Origin: Parasphingorhabdus cellanae
Lineage (GTDB): Bacteria; Pseudomonadota; Alphaproteobacteria; Sphingomonadales; Sphingomonadaceae
NCBI RefSeq assembly: GCF_017498565.1
Contig: NZ_CP071794.1
Coordinates: forward strand, 434,001 to 498,000
Reading direction: 5' to 3'
Length of the DNA stretch: 64,000 bases
Part shown: positions 37,987 to 45,574 of the stretch, in pieces
Layout of the letters: each line of letters opens with the position of its first letter
Numbering within the stretch: the first letter of the stretch is position 1
Made by a program: the position numbers and the translations under genes
The notes under the pieces: generated by a model
Told to the model about the DNA's origin: nothing
What the model saw: the letters and a program-made list of their open reading frames with translations, nothing else
The model's database searches: none

Positions 37987-38804
37987 CCCGGTCGTTTCAT
38001 CAATTCATATGCAAGGACGCATTACTCGCTGGAACGCTTGACAAAGGCCCGCATCCAACAGGATTATTGATTGTTAGCGGCGGCAACGAGATCAAGGCCG
38101 GTGCTCATGCTGGCATGGCGAAGCTGGCGCAAGAAATTGCCAGTCAGGGCTTTCCCGTCTTTCGCTACGACCGCCGAGGCATTGGCGACAGCAGCGGCCG
38201 TAACCGCGGTTTTCTGGACACAAAGGCTGATATCGAGGCTGCGGCGGCGTGTTTCCGCGATGAGATCCCCATGCTCAAAAAACTTGTCGCCTTTGGAAAC
38301 TGCGATGCCGCCTCGGCTTTGGCGCTATTTGGCTCTGATATCGACATTGATCGGGTCGTACTCGCCAATCCGTGGGTGATCGAAGACGCTGATCCTGTTC
38401 CTCAAAAACCAACCAAACCGCCGCCTTCTGCTATCCGGTCGCGCTATTGGCAGCGGCTGAAGAATCCCAAGACAATTCTCGATCTTTTAACTGGTAAGAT
38501 AAACTTCAGAAAGCTTGCCATCGGCCTCAAGCAAGCCGCTCAAAAACAAGAAAATACTAGCCTGTCCATCCAGCTCAAGGACGGGCTGATCCGATTGCGC
38601 AAGCCCACCCGCATATTGCTGGCGAGCCGCGATACCACTGCGCGGGCTTTCCTCGCGGCGTGGCATAGCAAGGACTTTGCCGATGCCAGAGCTTTGCCGA
38701 ATATTACGAACGAAACGCTAGATAGCGCGTCTCATAGCTTTGCCGATGACCATTCCAAGCGTTGGCTGGAAAGCCAGCTTCTGGAAGCACTCAAAAACGC
38801 CTGA
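37983..38804 (+). CDS. XrtA-associated hydrolase 1
   Basis: A 273-residue alpha/beta hydrolase with YDRRGIGDSSG (57-71 region) and a nucleophile elbow GNCDAAS in which cysteine (Cys107) replaces serine. A late His-containing segment SHSFADDHSKRW follows. Such Cys-elbow hydrolases accompany exosortase A loci. The ATG at 37983 overlaps hydrolase 2 by four bases. It is the last gene of the plus-strand XrtA group and is convergent with trxB, 17 bases away. Confidence 0.88.
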   Translation: MTRSFHQFICKDALLAGTLDKGPHPTGLLIVSGGNEIKAGAHAGMAKLAQEIASQGFPVFRYDRRGIGDSSGRNRGFLDTKADIEAAAACFRDEIPMLKKLVAFGNCDAASALALFGSDIDIDRVVLANPWVIEDADPVPQKPTKPPPSAIRSRYWQRLKNPKTILDLLTGKINFRKLAIGLKQAAQKQENTSLSIQLKDGLIRLRKPTRILLASRDTTARAFLAAWHSKDFADARALPNITNETLDSASHSFADDHSKRWLESQLLEALKNA

Positions 38805-38821
38805 CCTATTTATCCGCCGGT

Positions 38822-39787
38822 TTATTCGGCAGCCAACAGCTCAAATTCTTCTTCAGCCAGGAAACGCTCTGCGTCCAAAGCAGCCATGCAGCCTGTTCCT
38901 GCGGCCGTTACAGCTTGACGATAGACATGGTCCATAACGTCACCACAAGCAAATAAGCCCGGAATTTTGGTCTTTGGCGTACCCGGCTCGACTTCGATAT
39001 AGCCGCCGTCGATCAGGTCGAGATGGTCTTTGAAAATCTCCGTCGCCGGCGCATGGCCAATCGCAACAAAGGCCCCATCCGTCGCCAAATGGCTCTTATC
39101 TCCGGTCTGCGTATCCACCAGATCGACACCAACCAAACCCACCGGATCGCCGCCGCCGACAAATTTCTCAACCGTTTTGTTCCAAAGCACCGTAATTTTC
39201 GGGTTAGCGAACAACCGGTCCTGCAGAATTTTCTCGGAGCGCAGACTGTCGCGGCGATGGATCAACGTCACATCATCGCTGTGATTGGTCATATAGAGCG
39301 CTTCTTCGACCGCTGTATTGCCGCCGCCGATTACCACGACTTTTTTACCGCGATAGAAAAAGCCATCGCAGGTCGCACAGGCGGACACGCCCTTGCCGCC
39401 AAGCTCCTGCTCGCCTTCCACGCCAAGCCATTTGGCCTGCGCACCGGTGGCAATGACCAGTGTATCGCCTTCATAAACGGTTCCGCCGTCACCAGTCATA
39501 CGAAACGGACGCTGCGATATGTCGACGTCGACAATTGTATCAAACATCGTCCGCGTGCCGACTTTATCCGCTTGCGCCTGCATTTCTTCCATCAACCACG
39601 GCCCTTGCACAACGTCGCGGTAGCCGGGATAATTTTCCACATCGGTCGTGATGGTCAGCTGACCACCCGGCTGCAGCCCCTGCACCACAATCGGTTCCAA
39701 CCCCGCGCGCGCGCCATAAATAGCGGCGCTCAGCCCAGCAGGGCCGGAGCCCAGGATCAGCATTTTGGTACGATGTGTCTCGGTCAT
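38822..39787 (-). CDS. trxB: thioredoxin reductase
   Basis: A 321-residue NADPH-dependent flavoprotein that reduces thioredoxin. It has the FAD motif GSGPAG (13-18), the redox pair Cys137-Cys140 in CATCDG, the NADPH motif GGGNTA (154-159) and a final FAD motif FACGDVMD. It lies convergent to the XrtA plus-strand genes. The upstream gap of 358 bases contains a large palindromic element starting about 110 bases from its ATG. Confidence 0.95.
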   Translation of the reverse strand: MTETHRTKMLILGSGPAGLSAAIYGARAGLEPIVVQGLQPGGQLTITTDVENYPGYRDVVQGPWLMEEMQAQADKVGTRTMFDTIVDVDISQRPFRMTGDGGTVYEGDTLVIATGAQAKWLGVEGEQELGGKGVSACATCDGFFYRGKKVVVIGGGNTAVEEALYMTNHSDDVTLIHRRDSLRSEKILQDRLFANPKITVLWNKTVEKFVGGGDPVGLVGVDLVDTQTGDKSHLATDGAFVAIGHAPATEIFKDHLDLIDGGYIEVEPGTPKTKIPGLFACGDVMDHVYRQAVTAAGTGCMAALDAERFLAEEEFELLAAE

Positions 39788-40145
39788 ATTTCCATCCTAG
39801 ATTCGTTTCGTTCCACATAAGGATGCAAGACCGGACTCGGCAAGAGGCGACGCGAGAAGAATCGCTGTTGGCGGAGATGTTTTTTGTTTTGCGGGGGGAG
39901 GAGTCTTTGTTTGACCTCAAGCGCCGGGCGCGGGCATCCGCCCGCTTGGCTTTCCTCGCATAAGCTCGGGCGCGCAGTCGCGCTTGCCTCGCTGCGCTCG
40001 GACGATCCTCTAGAGTTTGGCACCAAACCGACGCGAAGCGGAGGCAAGGCCGACCGGCCGCCGCGCCTTATTGGCGCGTAGCCAAGGGCCCGGATGGGCC
40101 CGCCCGGCGCCTGAGGGAATAAATAAAGACTCCCCTTCCCAAAGT
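39788..40145. other. trxB-upstream gap dominated by a palindromic element
   Basis: No credible gene is seen. Bases from about 39898 to 40136 form a long imperfect palindrome and are much richer in G+C than the surroundings. The trxB promoter must lie in the first 110 bases. A copy of the dispersed 17-mer repeat begins at 40140. Confidence 0.6.
39898..40136. repeat. about 240-bp imperfect palindrome (MITE-like or large REP)
   Basis: The outer arms 39898-39940 and 40091-40136 are inverted repeats: both read G(G/A)GGAGTCTTT...CCTCA.GCGCCGGGCG...CATCCG, differing at scattered positions. The inner parts also pair (CTTGGCT, CTTGCCTC and CGCGCC/GGCGCG stems). No transposase gene and no clear target duplication is visible. 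Confidence 0.7.
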
Positions 40146-40158
40146 TCACACAATTCTC
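40140..40158 (-). repeat. fourth copy of the GAATTGTG...CTTTG repeat
   Basis: On the minus strand it reads GAGAATTGTGTGAACTTTG and continues matching the copy at 18131. It covers the last codons and stop of the HTH protein gene (stop TGA inside the repeat). Confidence 0.75.
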
Positions 40159-40928
40159 ACAGCCTCTTGTTTCTCGGCATCCTCGCCTTCCTCCTGCTCA
40201 TAAAAGCCGCTGCGCTCCAAATACCCGCTGCGCTCGGCCCGTTCCCATTGGAGATCATCCCAGTCCTCACAATCCGCGACATCCAGGTCCGACACATCAA
40301 TATCCTCCGGTGCCATCGCCTGGATCGCCTCGCGTTCGCTATGGAGAGTGATCGCCGCCAGCAAATCGCTGTTGGACCGCGCATCGCTCGGGGCGCTTGC
40401 CGTCCGGCCAGCGGCCTCAATCTTCTCGACCAGTTCTGCGCAATCCTCGCCCTTGCCAATGCCGTCGAGCAGATCATCAAAATGCTCCGCTGCCACCCGT
40501 GCCGGCTTGCCCGCCAGATCAATCCCGTCGGCCATCTTGTCGAGCCGCGCCATGGCGGCCAGAAACAAGGGCGCGCTCCAGCGGGTGCGCATGCCCACTT
40601 CCTCGCCCTGATGCCATACCGCCTCGTTCCAGCCATTGAGGCCCTTATCGAGCAGCGCATCCTGATAGATATCGCGCGCATGGATAAGCGCCGCATCCCA
40701 CGCCCGGGCAAAGGCCCGCGCGTCCGGCCTGCGCCGCAGTTTATACGCGCTCTCGCGCGACAATCCGGTATAGGCGGCGGCTGCTTTGACATTACCGGTT
40801 CTTGCCAAGGCTTCGAGAAACACCACCTGCCGGTCCGGCGACCAGCCATCATGGCGTTCCCTGGGCTGTGCCAGATCATCAGCGGCGGGGATATCGGTGA
40901 AGCTGTCGTGTGAAGGGAGTTCGGTCAT
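40146..40928 (-). CDS. hypothetical protein with N-terminal helix-turn-helix
   Basis: A 260-residue protein, G+C-richer than its neighbours. Residues about 29-70 (DRQVVFLEALARTGNVKAAAAY...LSRESAYKLRRRPDARAF) look like a helix-turn-helix similar to the one at the start of phage terminase small subunits; the rest is unrecognised and ends in an acidic tail. Proteins of this layout are common in sphingomonads. The last codons are encoded by a copy of a dispersed repeat. Both other frames of this stretch are also open, a base-composition effect. DNA binding is inferred only. Confidence 0.6.
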   Translation of the reverse strand: MTELPSHDSFTDIPAADDLAQPRERHDGWSPDRQVVFLEALARTGNVKAAAAYTGLSRESAYKLRRRPDARAFARAWDAALIHARDIYQDALLDKGLNGWNEAVWHQGEEVGMRTRWSAPLFLAAMARLDKMADGIDLAGKPARVAAEHFDDLLDGIGKGEDCAELVEKIEAAGRTASAPSDARSNSDLLAAITLHSEREAIQAMAPEDIDVSDLDVADCEDWDDLQWERAERSGYLERSGFYEQEEGEDAEKQEAVRIV

Positions 40929-41183
40929 CTGCTGTTCCTTGTTCTATGGGGGAACAGAGAAGATAACCTATCTGGTTATTTGTAGGAAAGGGCGGATGTG
41001 GAATACTCACAACACCGCTAAAAAACCATCACGCTGACACGTTCGGATAAACCCATAATAAGACAGATTGACCTCAATCTATATGGCGGATGCGCGGGGA
41101 AAGCAGTATTTCTATACTATAGTGTAAAGTTCGGTAGTTTTTTGCGTAAGCCTGCAGCTCAGCTCAACATGAGGACTGGTTTC

Positions 41184-41984
41184 ATGAAGTTACGCAGCCT
41201 GAAGTCTCTTTCCACTGCCGTCAAATTCCGGAACGGTGCCCGTATTTTTGGGACTGGGGCCGCTAAGACCGGAACACATAGCATCGGTGAAATGTTCTCC
41301 GACGCGGTTTTTGCTTTCCACGAACAGGATGCGGAGAAGCTTATCCGTCTTCATCTGGAGCGTGAAACAACGGGCAATGCCAAGCCGCTCCATCGCTATT
41401 TGCGTGTTCGCGACCGCTTGCGTAATCTCAAGATCGACAGCTCTCAGATCAACATTTATTTGATCAACGATTTGGAGCAATTATTCCCCGAAAGCTTATA
41501 TATATTGACGATCCGGCGGCCACTGGACTGGCTGCGTTCGATGATTGATGACAGCCTGAGGCGGGATACGACCGAAACATGGTTGCGCTTTCGCGACTAT
41601 CGCTTTGGTCCCAAGGCATCTCTGCCACATGAAACGCCTTTGGAAACGCGTGATCTCTATTCTGTTGGCGGATATCTCAAATATTGGACCGATTCGATCG
41701 AAAATGTCATCAGTCGGGTCACGCCGGAGCGCCTGCTGATCATCAAAACGCATGAAATTTCGGGGCAGATCGAACAGATTGCGCATTTTTGCGGCATCCC
41801 TGCGGAAAGCGTTACGCCTGAAAAAACCCGGTCATTTGTCAATCCGGAGCGCTTTGGAGTGCTTGCGGAGCTGGACCCGGAATATTTGATCGATACGGTC
41901 GAAGCCGCGTGCGGCGATCTTACTGCCGAGCTGTTTCCTGACTATTCCATTCGGGATGCTGTTGCGGCTCTGAAAGTCGCTTAA
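41184..41984 (+). CDS. sulfotransferase-like P-loop protein
   Basis: About 266 residues. It carries the PAPS-binding style P-loop GTGAAKTGTHSIGEMF near the N-terminus and a later IRRPLDWLRSMIDDSL that resembles the 3'-phosphate loop of sulfotransferases. ATG 41184 has GAGGA nine bases upstream; starts at 41169 (ATG) or 41142 (TTG) are possible. It stands alone between the HTH gene and a tRNA, with its own terminator. It might modify a surface glycan, but nothing in the sequence fixes the acceptor. Confidence 0.7.
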   Translation: MKLRSLKSLSTAVKFRNGARIFGTGAAKTGTHSIGEMFSDAVFAFHEQDAEKLIRLHLERETTGNAKPLHRYLRVRDRLRNLKIDSSQINIYLINDLEQLFPESLYILTIRRPLDWLRSMIDDSLRRDTTETWLRFRDYRFGPKASLPHETPLETRDLYSVGGYLKYWTDSIENVISRVTPERLLIIKTHEISGQIEQIAHFCGIPAESVTPEKTRSFVNPERFGVLAELDPEYLIDTVEAACGDLTAELFPDYSIRDAVAALKVA

Positions 41985-42118
41985 GCGGGTTTGCGGCTAT
42001 TGGCGGTGCGTGCTGTTCGCACTGGCGGCAGGGGCTTTCTGAAATGTGATTTTCTGGCAGCTTTGCGCTTCATATTTTGGCTTTGTGGAACGATCTTCAG
42101 GTAGGTCGGCGCGTTACA

Positions 42119-42143
42119 CCCGGCCTTTCGGTCGGGAGTTTTT
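42119..42143 (+). terminator. intrinsic terminator after the sulfotransferase-like gene
   Basis: Stem cccggcc/ggtcggg with a 4-base loop (one G-T pair), followed by gagttttt on the plus strand, 135 bases after the stop. Confidence 0.7.
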
Positions 42144-42183
42144 CCGGAAATCATCCCCGGGATGATTTCTTTTTCGGAAAAAC
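42138..42183. repeat. nested palindrome next to tRNA-Met
   Basis: Outer arms gtttttccg/cggaaaaac (42138-42146 and 42175-42183) enclose a perfect inner hairpin aaatcatcc/ggatgattt (42148-42156 and 42160-42168). It touches the 3' end of the minus-strand tRNA-Met gene and may stop its transcription. Confidence 0.75.
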
Positions 42184-42260
42184 TGGTAGCGGAGGAGGGA
42201 CTCGAACCCCCGACACATGGATTATGATTCCACTGCTCTAACCACCTGAGCTACTCCGCC
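42184..42260 (-). tRNA. tRNA-Met (CAT), elongator type
   Basis: A 77-nt cloverleaf on the minus strand with encoded CCA. Acceptor GGCGGAG pairs with CTCCGCT (first pair G-T), D-arm GCTC/GAGC, anticodon stem GTGGA/TCCAT with loop ATCATAA (anticodon CAT), T-arm GGGGG TTCGAGT CCCTC. The G1-T72 end and overall sequence look like the alphaproteobacterial elongator tRNA-Met; a lysidine tRNA-Ile reading is less likely. Confidence 0.93.
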
Positions 42261-42434
42261 AATAGTTTTTGGCTACGACCAGAGTCGCTCCCAAAAATCC
42301 TTGGACCGCGGCGCTATAGTCATAGCGTTCTGATCGGTCAACAAGTTGCCGGTCATTTTCTTATGCTTGCAACGATACTGGCTTCCGCGCTAACAGTCAT
42401 GCCCTTGCCGCTTGGCGGCGCAATGGGGCCAAAT

Positions 42435-43670
42435 ATGAATAAATCCTATGATATATTGATCGTTGGCGCGGGGCACGCCGGGGCGCAAGCCGCCATCGCG
42501 CTGCGTCAGCAGAAGTTTGAAGGCTCTATCGGATTGATGGGTAATGAGAAATATCCCCCTTATGAGCGCCCACCATTGTCCAAGGAATATCTTGCCGGAG
42601 ACAAGCCGTTTGAACGCATCATGCTGCGACCCGAGAGTTTTTGGGGCGAACGTGACATTGATCTGCTCACCGGATGCCGCGTCTCAAAAGTTGATCCGAT
42701 GGATAAGACGGTCACGCTGAGCACTGATGATGAGGTCGGCTATAACAAGCTGATCTGGGCCACAGGTGGCACACCGCGGATGCTCGACTGTCCGGGTAGT
42801 CAGGCGCGTAACATCCATGCCGTGCGATCTCGCGCCGATGTCGACAAGATCATGGCTGCCCTGCCCTCCACCGAAAAAGTCGTGGTTGTCGGCGGCGGGT
42901 ATATCGGGCTTGAGGCGGCCGCTGTGTTCACAAAGCTTGGCAAGAAAGTGACGATAGTCGAATCACTGGACCGGGTTTTGTCGCGCGTCGCCGGGGAGAC
43001 CTTGTCGCGCTTCTATGAAGAAGAACATCGCCGGCAGGGTGTAACCGTAGAACTCGAAGCGACGGTCGAGGCCTTTGAAACCAATGATGACGGCATGGCA
43101 ACCGGCGTAAAACTGTCCGATGGCCGTGTTTTGGAAGCCGAGATGTTCATCGTCGGCATCGGCATCATTCCCGAAACTGGCCCGCTGGTCGCTGCGGGAG
43201 CCGCCGCTGGTAATGGCGTGGACGTCGATCAAACATGCCGAACCAGCCTGAATGGGATTTATGCCATTGGTGACTGCGCCGCGCATAGCAACCGTTTTGC
43301 CGACGGCGCGCATATCCGGCTGGAGTCGGTACAAAATGCCAATGATCAAGCCAAAGTGGCCGCGCTGGATATCATGGGCGAAGAATGCGAATATGATGCG
43401 GTGCCTTGGTTCTGGTCAAACCAATATGATCTGAAACTGCAGACCGTCGGCCTTTCCACCGGACATGACGAATATATCGTCCGGGGTGATCCGGCGAACC
43501 GGTCCTTCTCGATTGTATATTTGAAAGACGGTAAAGTGATCGCGCTTGATTGTGTCAATGCCACCAAGGACTACGTGCAAGGCCGCAAAGTCGTGGAAGG
43601 CGGACTATCGCTGGACCAGACACAATTGGCCAATCCCGATATACCGATCAAGGAAGTTGAGAGCGTTTAG
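42435..43670 (+). CDS. FAD-dependent ferredoxin reductase-type oxidoreductase
   Basis: A 411-residue flavoprotein of the rubredoxin/ferredoxin reductase family (rhodocoxin or putidaredoxin reductase type). It has the N-terminal FAD motif GAGHAGAQ, the NAD motif VVGGGYIGLEAA, the second FAD motif YAIGDCAAHSN and a C-terminal reductase domain with PWFWSNQYDLKLQ. The ATG at 42435 has a GGGG ribosome site; the frame is open further up to 42363 but the family start fits here. It passes electrons from NAD(P)H to a ferredoxin; the partner may be elsewhere. Confidence 0.9.
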   Translation: MNKSYDILIVGAGHAGAQAAIALRQQKFEGSIGLMGNEKYPPYERPPLSKEYLAGDKPFERIMLRPESFWGERDIDLLTGCRVSKVDPMDKTVTLSTDDEVGYNKLIWATGGTPRMLDCPGSQARNIHAVRSRADVDKIMAALPSTEKVVVVGGGYIGLEAAAVFTKLGKKVTIVESLDRVLSRVAGETLSRFYEEEHRRQGVTVELEATVEAFETNDDGMATGVKLSDGRVLEAEMFIVGIGIIPETGPLVAAGAAAGNGVDVDQTCRTSLNGIYAIGDCAAHSNRFADGAHIRLESVQNANDQAKVAALDIMGEECEYDAVPWFWSNQYDLKLQTVGLSTGHDEYIVRGDPANRSFSIVYLKDGKVIALDCVNATKDYVQGRKVVEGGLSLDQTQLANPDIPIKEVESV

Positions 43671-44182
43671 CCGCGAAACGGCCATTCACCGATCAACTTC
43701 CAAGGACCGTCCATATAATAGTGCAGCGCCAGACCCTTGATCTGAAACGACCTTGGTTCGAAATCGAGCGACAGCCGGTTTAACAACTCTTTCGCTTCTT
43801 TGGCGGACACCTTGTTTTGCACGGTAATATGCAGCCGGGGTGTCTGTTGGTCCTGCGCAACCAATAGGCCGTGAAACCGATCGGCCATGTCCATCCGTAT
43901 ATCGAGAAGCTCTGGCGAATGCAGTTGATAGGCAACCCCGCTTCCAAGATGGATCAGGCGTTGCAGTGAAGTTATTGGTGGCGCGCTATATTGAGTGATT
44001 TCTTTCACCGCCTGTTTGATCTCGCTTAGCGCTTGGGGCGGCAGATGGTGAAACAAAGTGATATGCGCTGGCAGGATATTGCGCTCTGGCGGATAATGGG
44101 CGCGGCGAAGAGCATCGGCCCAGGCCAGGTCCTGTTTGCCCATCATGGCAGTCATAATGATCGGTTTGCTAATTGCAGTCAT
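43667..44182 (-). CDS. 2'-5' RNA ligase / LigT-like phosphoesterase
   Basis: A 171-residue protein of the 2H phosphoesterase superfamily with two HxT motifs (PAHITLFHH and RLHITVQN), each giving one catalytic histidine. Such enzymes cut cyclic or join 2'-5' RNA bonds; the in vivo role is unclear. It overlaps the convergent oxidoreductase by four bases. ATG at 44182 is used; one at 44155 is possible. It lies just past the terminator of the peroxiredoxin gene. Confidence 0.85.
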   Translation of the reverse strand: MTAISKPIIMTAMMGKQDLAWADALRRAHYPPERNILPAHITLFHHLPPQALSEIKQAVKEITQYSAPPITSLQRLIHLGSGVAYQLHSPELLDIRMDMADRFHGLLVAQDQQTPRLHITVQNKVSAKEAKELLNRLSLDFEPRSFQIKGLALHYYMDGPWKLIGEWPFRG

Positions 44183-44197
44183 GCAACCAGACTATCC

Positions 44198-44240
44198 CCA
44201 AAACAAAAGGACCGCGAACGAATAATCGCTCGCGGTCCTT
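44198..44240 (-). terminator. intrinsic terminator of the peroxiredoxin gene
   Basis: 11-bp perfect stem (44207-44217 and 44230-44240: aaggaccgcga/tcgcggtcctt) with a further CGA/TCG inside the loop. On the minus strand it is followed by TTGTTTTGGGG. Confidence 0.85.
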
Positions 44241-44263
44241 CCGGATTTCATGCGTGTCGAGAA

Positions 44264-44815
44264 TTAGGCTGCCTGACGCGCGCTTTCCTCTTCGGACAGC
44301 CAGGACAGGATGTTTTCAGGTGACGTTTCACCATAAGGATCGCTGTCGACGCCATCGTCGTTGATGCCTGGTTCTTCAAACCATGCGCTAATCACGCCGT
44401 CATCCACGATCATTGCATAGCGCCAGCTGCGATCCCCGAAACCGAGATGGTTTTTCTTGATCAACATACCCATCCGGCGCGTAAAATCGCCGGAACCGTC
44501 GGGAAGGAGTTTGACTTTCTCCAGACCGAGAGATTGGCCCCACTGATACATGACAAACGCGTCATTGACCGAGATGCAATAAACTTCATCCACGCCTTTC
44601 GCTTTGAACTCGTCATAGAGGCGCTCAAATGCCGGGCATTGTTCGTTCGAACAGGTGGGAGTGAACGCACCGGGTAAAGAGAATACGGCAATGCGCTTTC
44701 CGGCAAACAAATCTTTGGTATCAACGTCTTGCCAGCGAAAGGGGTTTGGGCCTTCGATGCTGTCATCACGGACGCGCGTGCGCAAGGTTACTTGGGGGAT
44801 ATTTTTACTAATCAT
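44264..44815 (-). CDS. peroxiredoxin (Prx5 type)
   Basis: A 183-residue thiol peroxidase. The peroxidatic cysteine is Cys55 in PGAFTPTCS; the family-typical NEQCPAF follows with Cys60. Length and the KGVDEVYCISVND segment fit the Prx5/PMP20-type group that uses glutathione or thioredoxin; no glutaredoxin domain is fused. The ribosome site GGAG lies eight bases before the ATG. It is monocistronic, with its own terminator, and divergent from a membrane protein gene across 318 bases. Confidence 0.92.
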   Translation of the reverse strand: MISKNIPQVTLRTRVRDDSIEGPNPFRWQDVDTKDLFAGKRIAVFSLPGAFTPTCSNEQCPAFERLYDEFKAKGVDEVYCISVNDAFVMYQWGQSLGLEKVKLLPDGSGDFTRRMGMLIKKNHLGFGDRSWRYAMIVDDGVISAWFEEPGINDDGVDSDPYGETSPENILSWLSEEESARQAA

Positions 44816-45133
44816 CGATATACTCCATCAGGTTGAAAACGCTCATATAGAGATGTTTCTGGAGCGTTAAAATTGATAAAGTCAATCGTCGATATTCACT
44901 GTCTCGATCACTAGAATGTGGCAGAAAATCGCGATTTTATTGACCCTCAATCGAACGCCTAATGGCTTCAAAAAATAGCGCGGATGATATCGGCAGAACA
45001 GACTCGAAGGCACCATTCCTCAGCAGGCTGATTAAATAGGAAATGCTTATATAGTTTCGCCCAGAATTCTGGTTTACAAGGACGGTTATTCGATGGATGG
45101 CCAGGCAAAATCGGCCGCAGGGAGGGTACAAGC
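44816..45133. other. 318-base divergent intergenic region
   Basis: Holds the promoters of the peroxiredoxin gene and of the membrane protein gene. I see no gene, repeat or strong palindrome in it. The right end has a GGAGG ribosome site for the membrane protein. Confidence 0.5.
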
Positions 45134-45574
45134 ATGACGCAAACCGGGAAGATGCCGGTCTGGTTCTGGATCGCAGGGATATTCGCTTTGCTGTGGAACG
45201 CAATGGGGGTTCTCGCTTATGCTGGCGATATCATGATGACAGCTGCGGATTTCGCCAAGCTAACCGAGCAGGAACAGAATTTATACGCCAATCGGCCCTA
45301 TTGGGCGACGGCGGCTTTTGCGGTCGCGGTGATCGCTGGTTTTTTAGGATCAGTCATGCTGTTGCTGCGCAGGCCAATTGCGGTACGGCTGTTCCTGCTG
45401 TCGCTACTCGCGGTATTGGTCCAGTTTAGCAGCTATTTCATTCTCGATGGCTATGCCGAATATATCAGCAAGGACGGATGGTTCATGCCGATATCTATTC
45501 CGATTTTGGCCATTATGTTTTTTCTCTTCGCGCGATGGTCGGAGAAAAACGGACTGCTGGGACGGTCAGGTTGA
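45134..45574 (+). CDS. four-helix inner-membrane protein, unknown
   Basis: A 146-residue protein with four hydrophobic segments (about 9-32, 56-78, 85-107 and 113-135) and a loop with a TEQEQNLYANRPYW stretch between the first two. Homologues with this loop are common in proteobacteria and are often misnamed sugar transporters. The function is not known. A GGAGGG ribosome site precedes the ATG. It overlaps the end of the convergent transporter gene by nine bases. Confidence 0.75.
   Translation: MTQTGKMPVWFWIAGIFALLWNAMGVLAYAGDIMMTAADFAKLTEQEQNLYANRPYWATAAFAVAVIAGFLGSVMLLLRRPIAVRLFLLSLLAVLVQFSSYFILDGYAEYISKDGWFMPISIPILAIMFFLFARWSEKNGLLGRSG

Noticed and set aside
40017..40913. Plus-strand frame of 298 codons opposite the HTH gene
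   Set aside because: The region is GC-rich so several frames stay open; the minus-strand frame has a better start and a recognisable HTH.
40146..40928. Prophage remnant, because of a terminase-like HTH
   Set aside because: No large terminase, portal, integrase or other phage gene is near, and similar HTH proteins occur outside phages.
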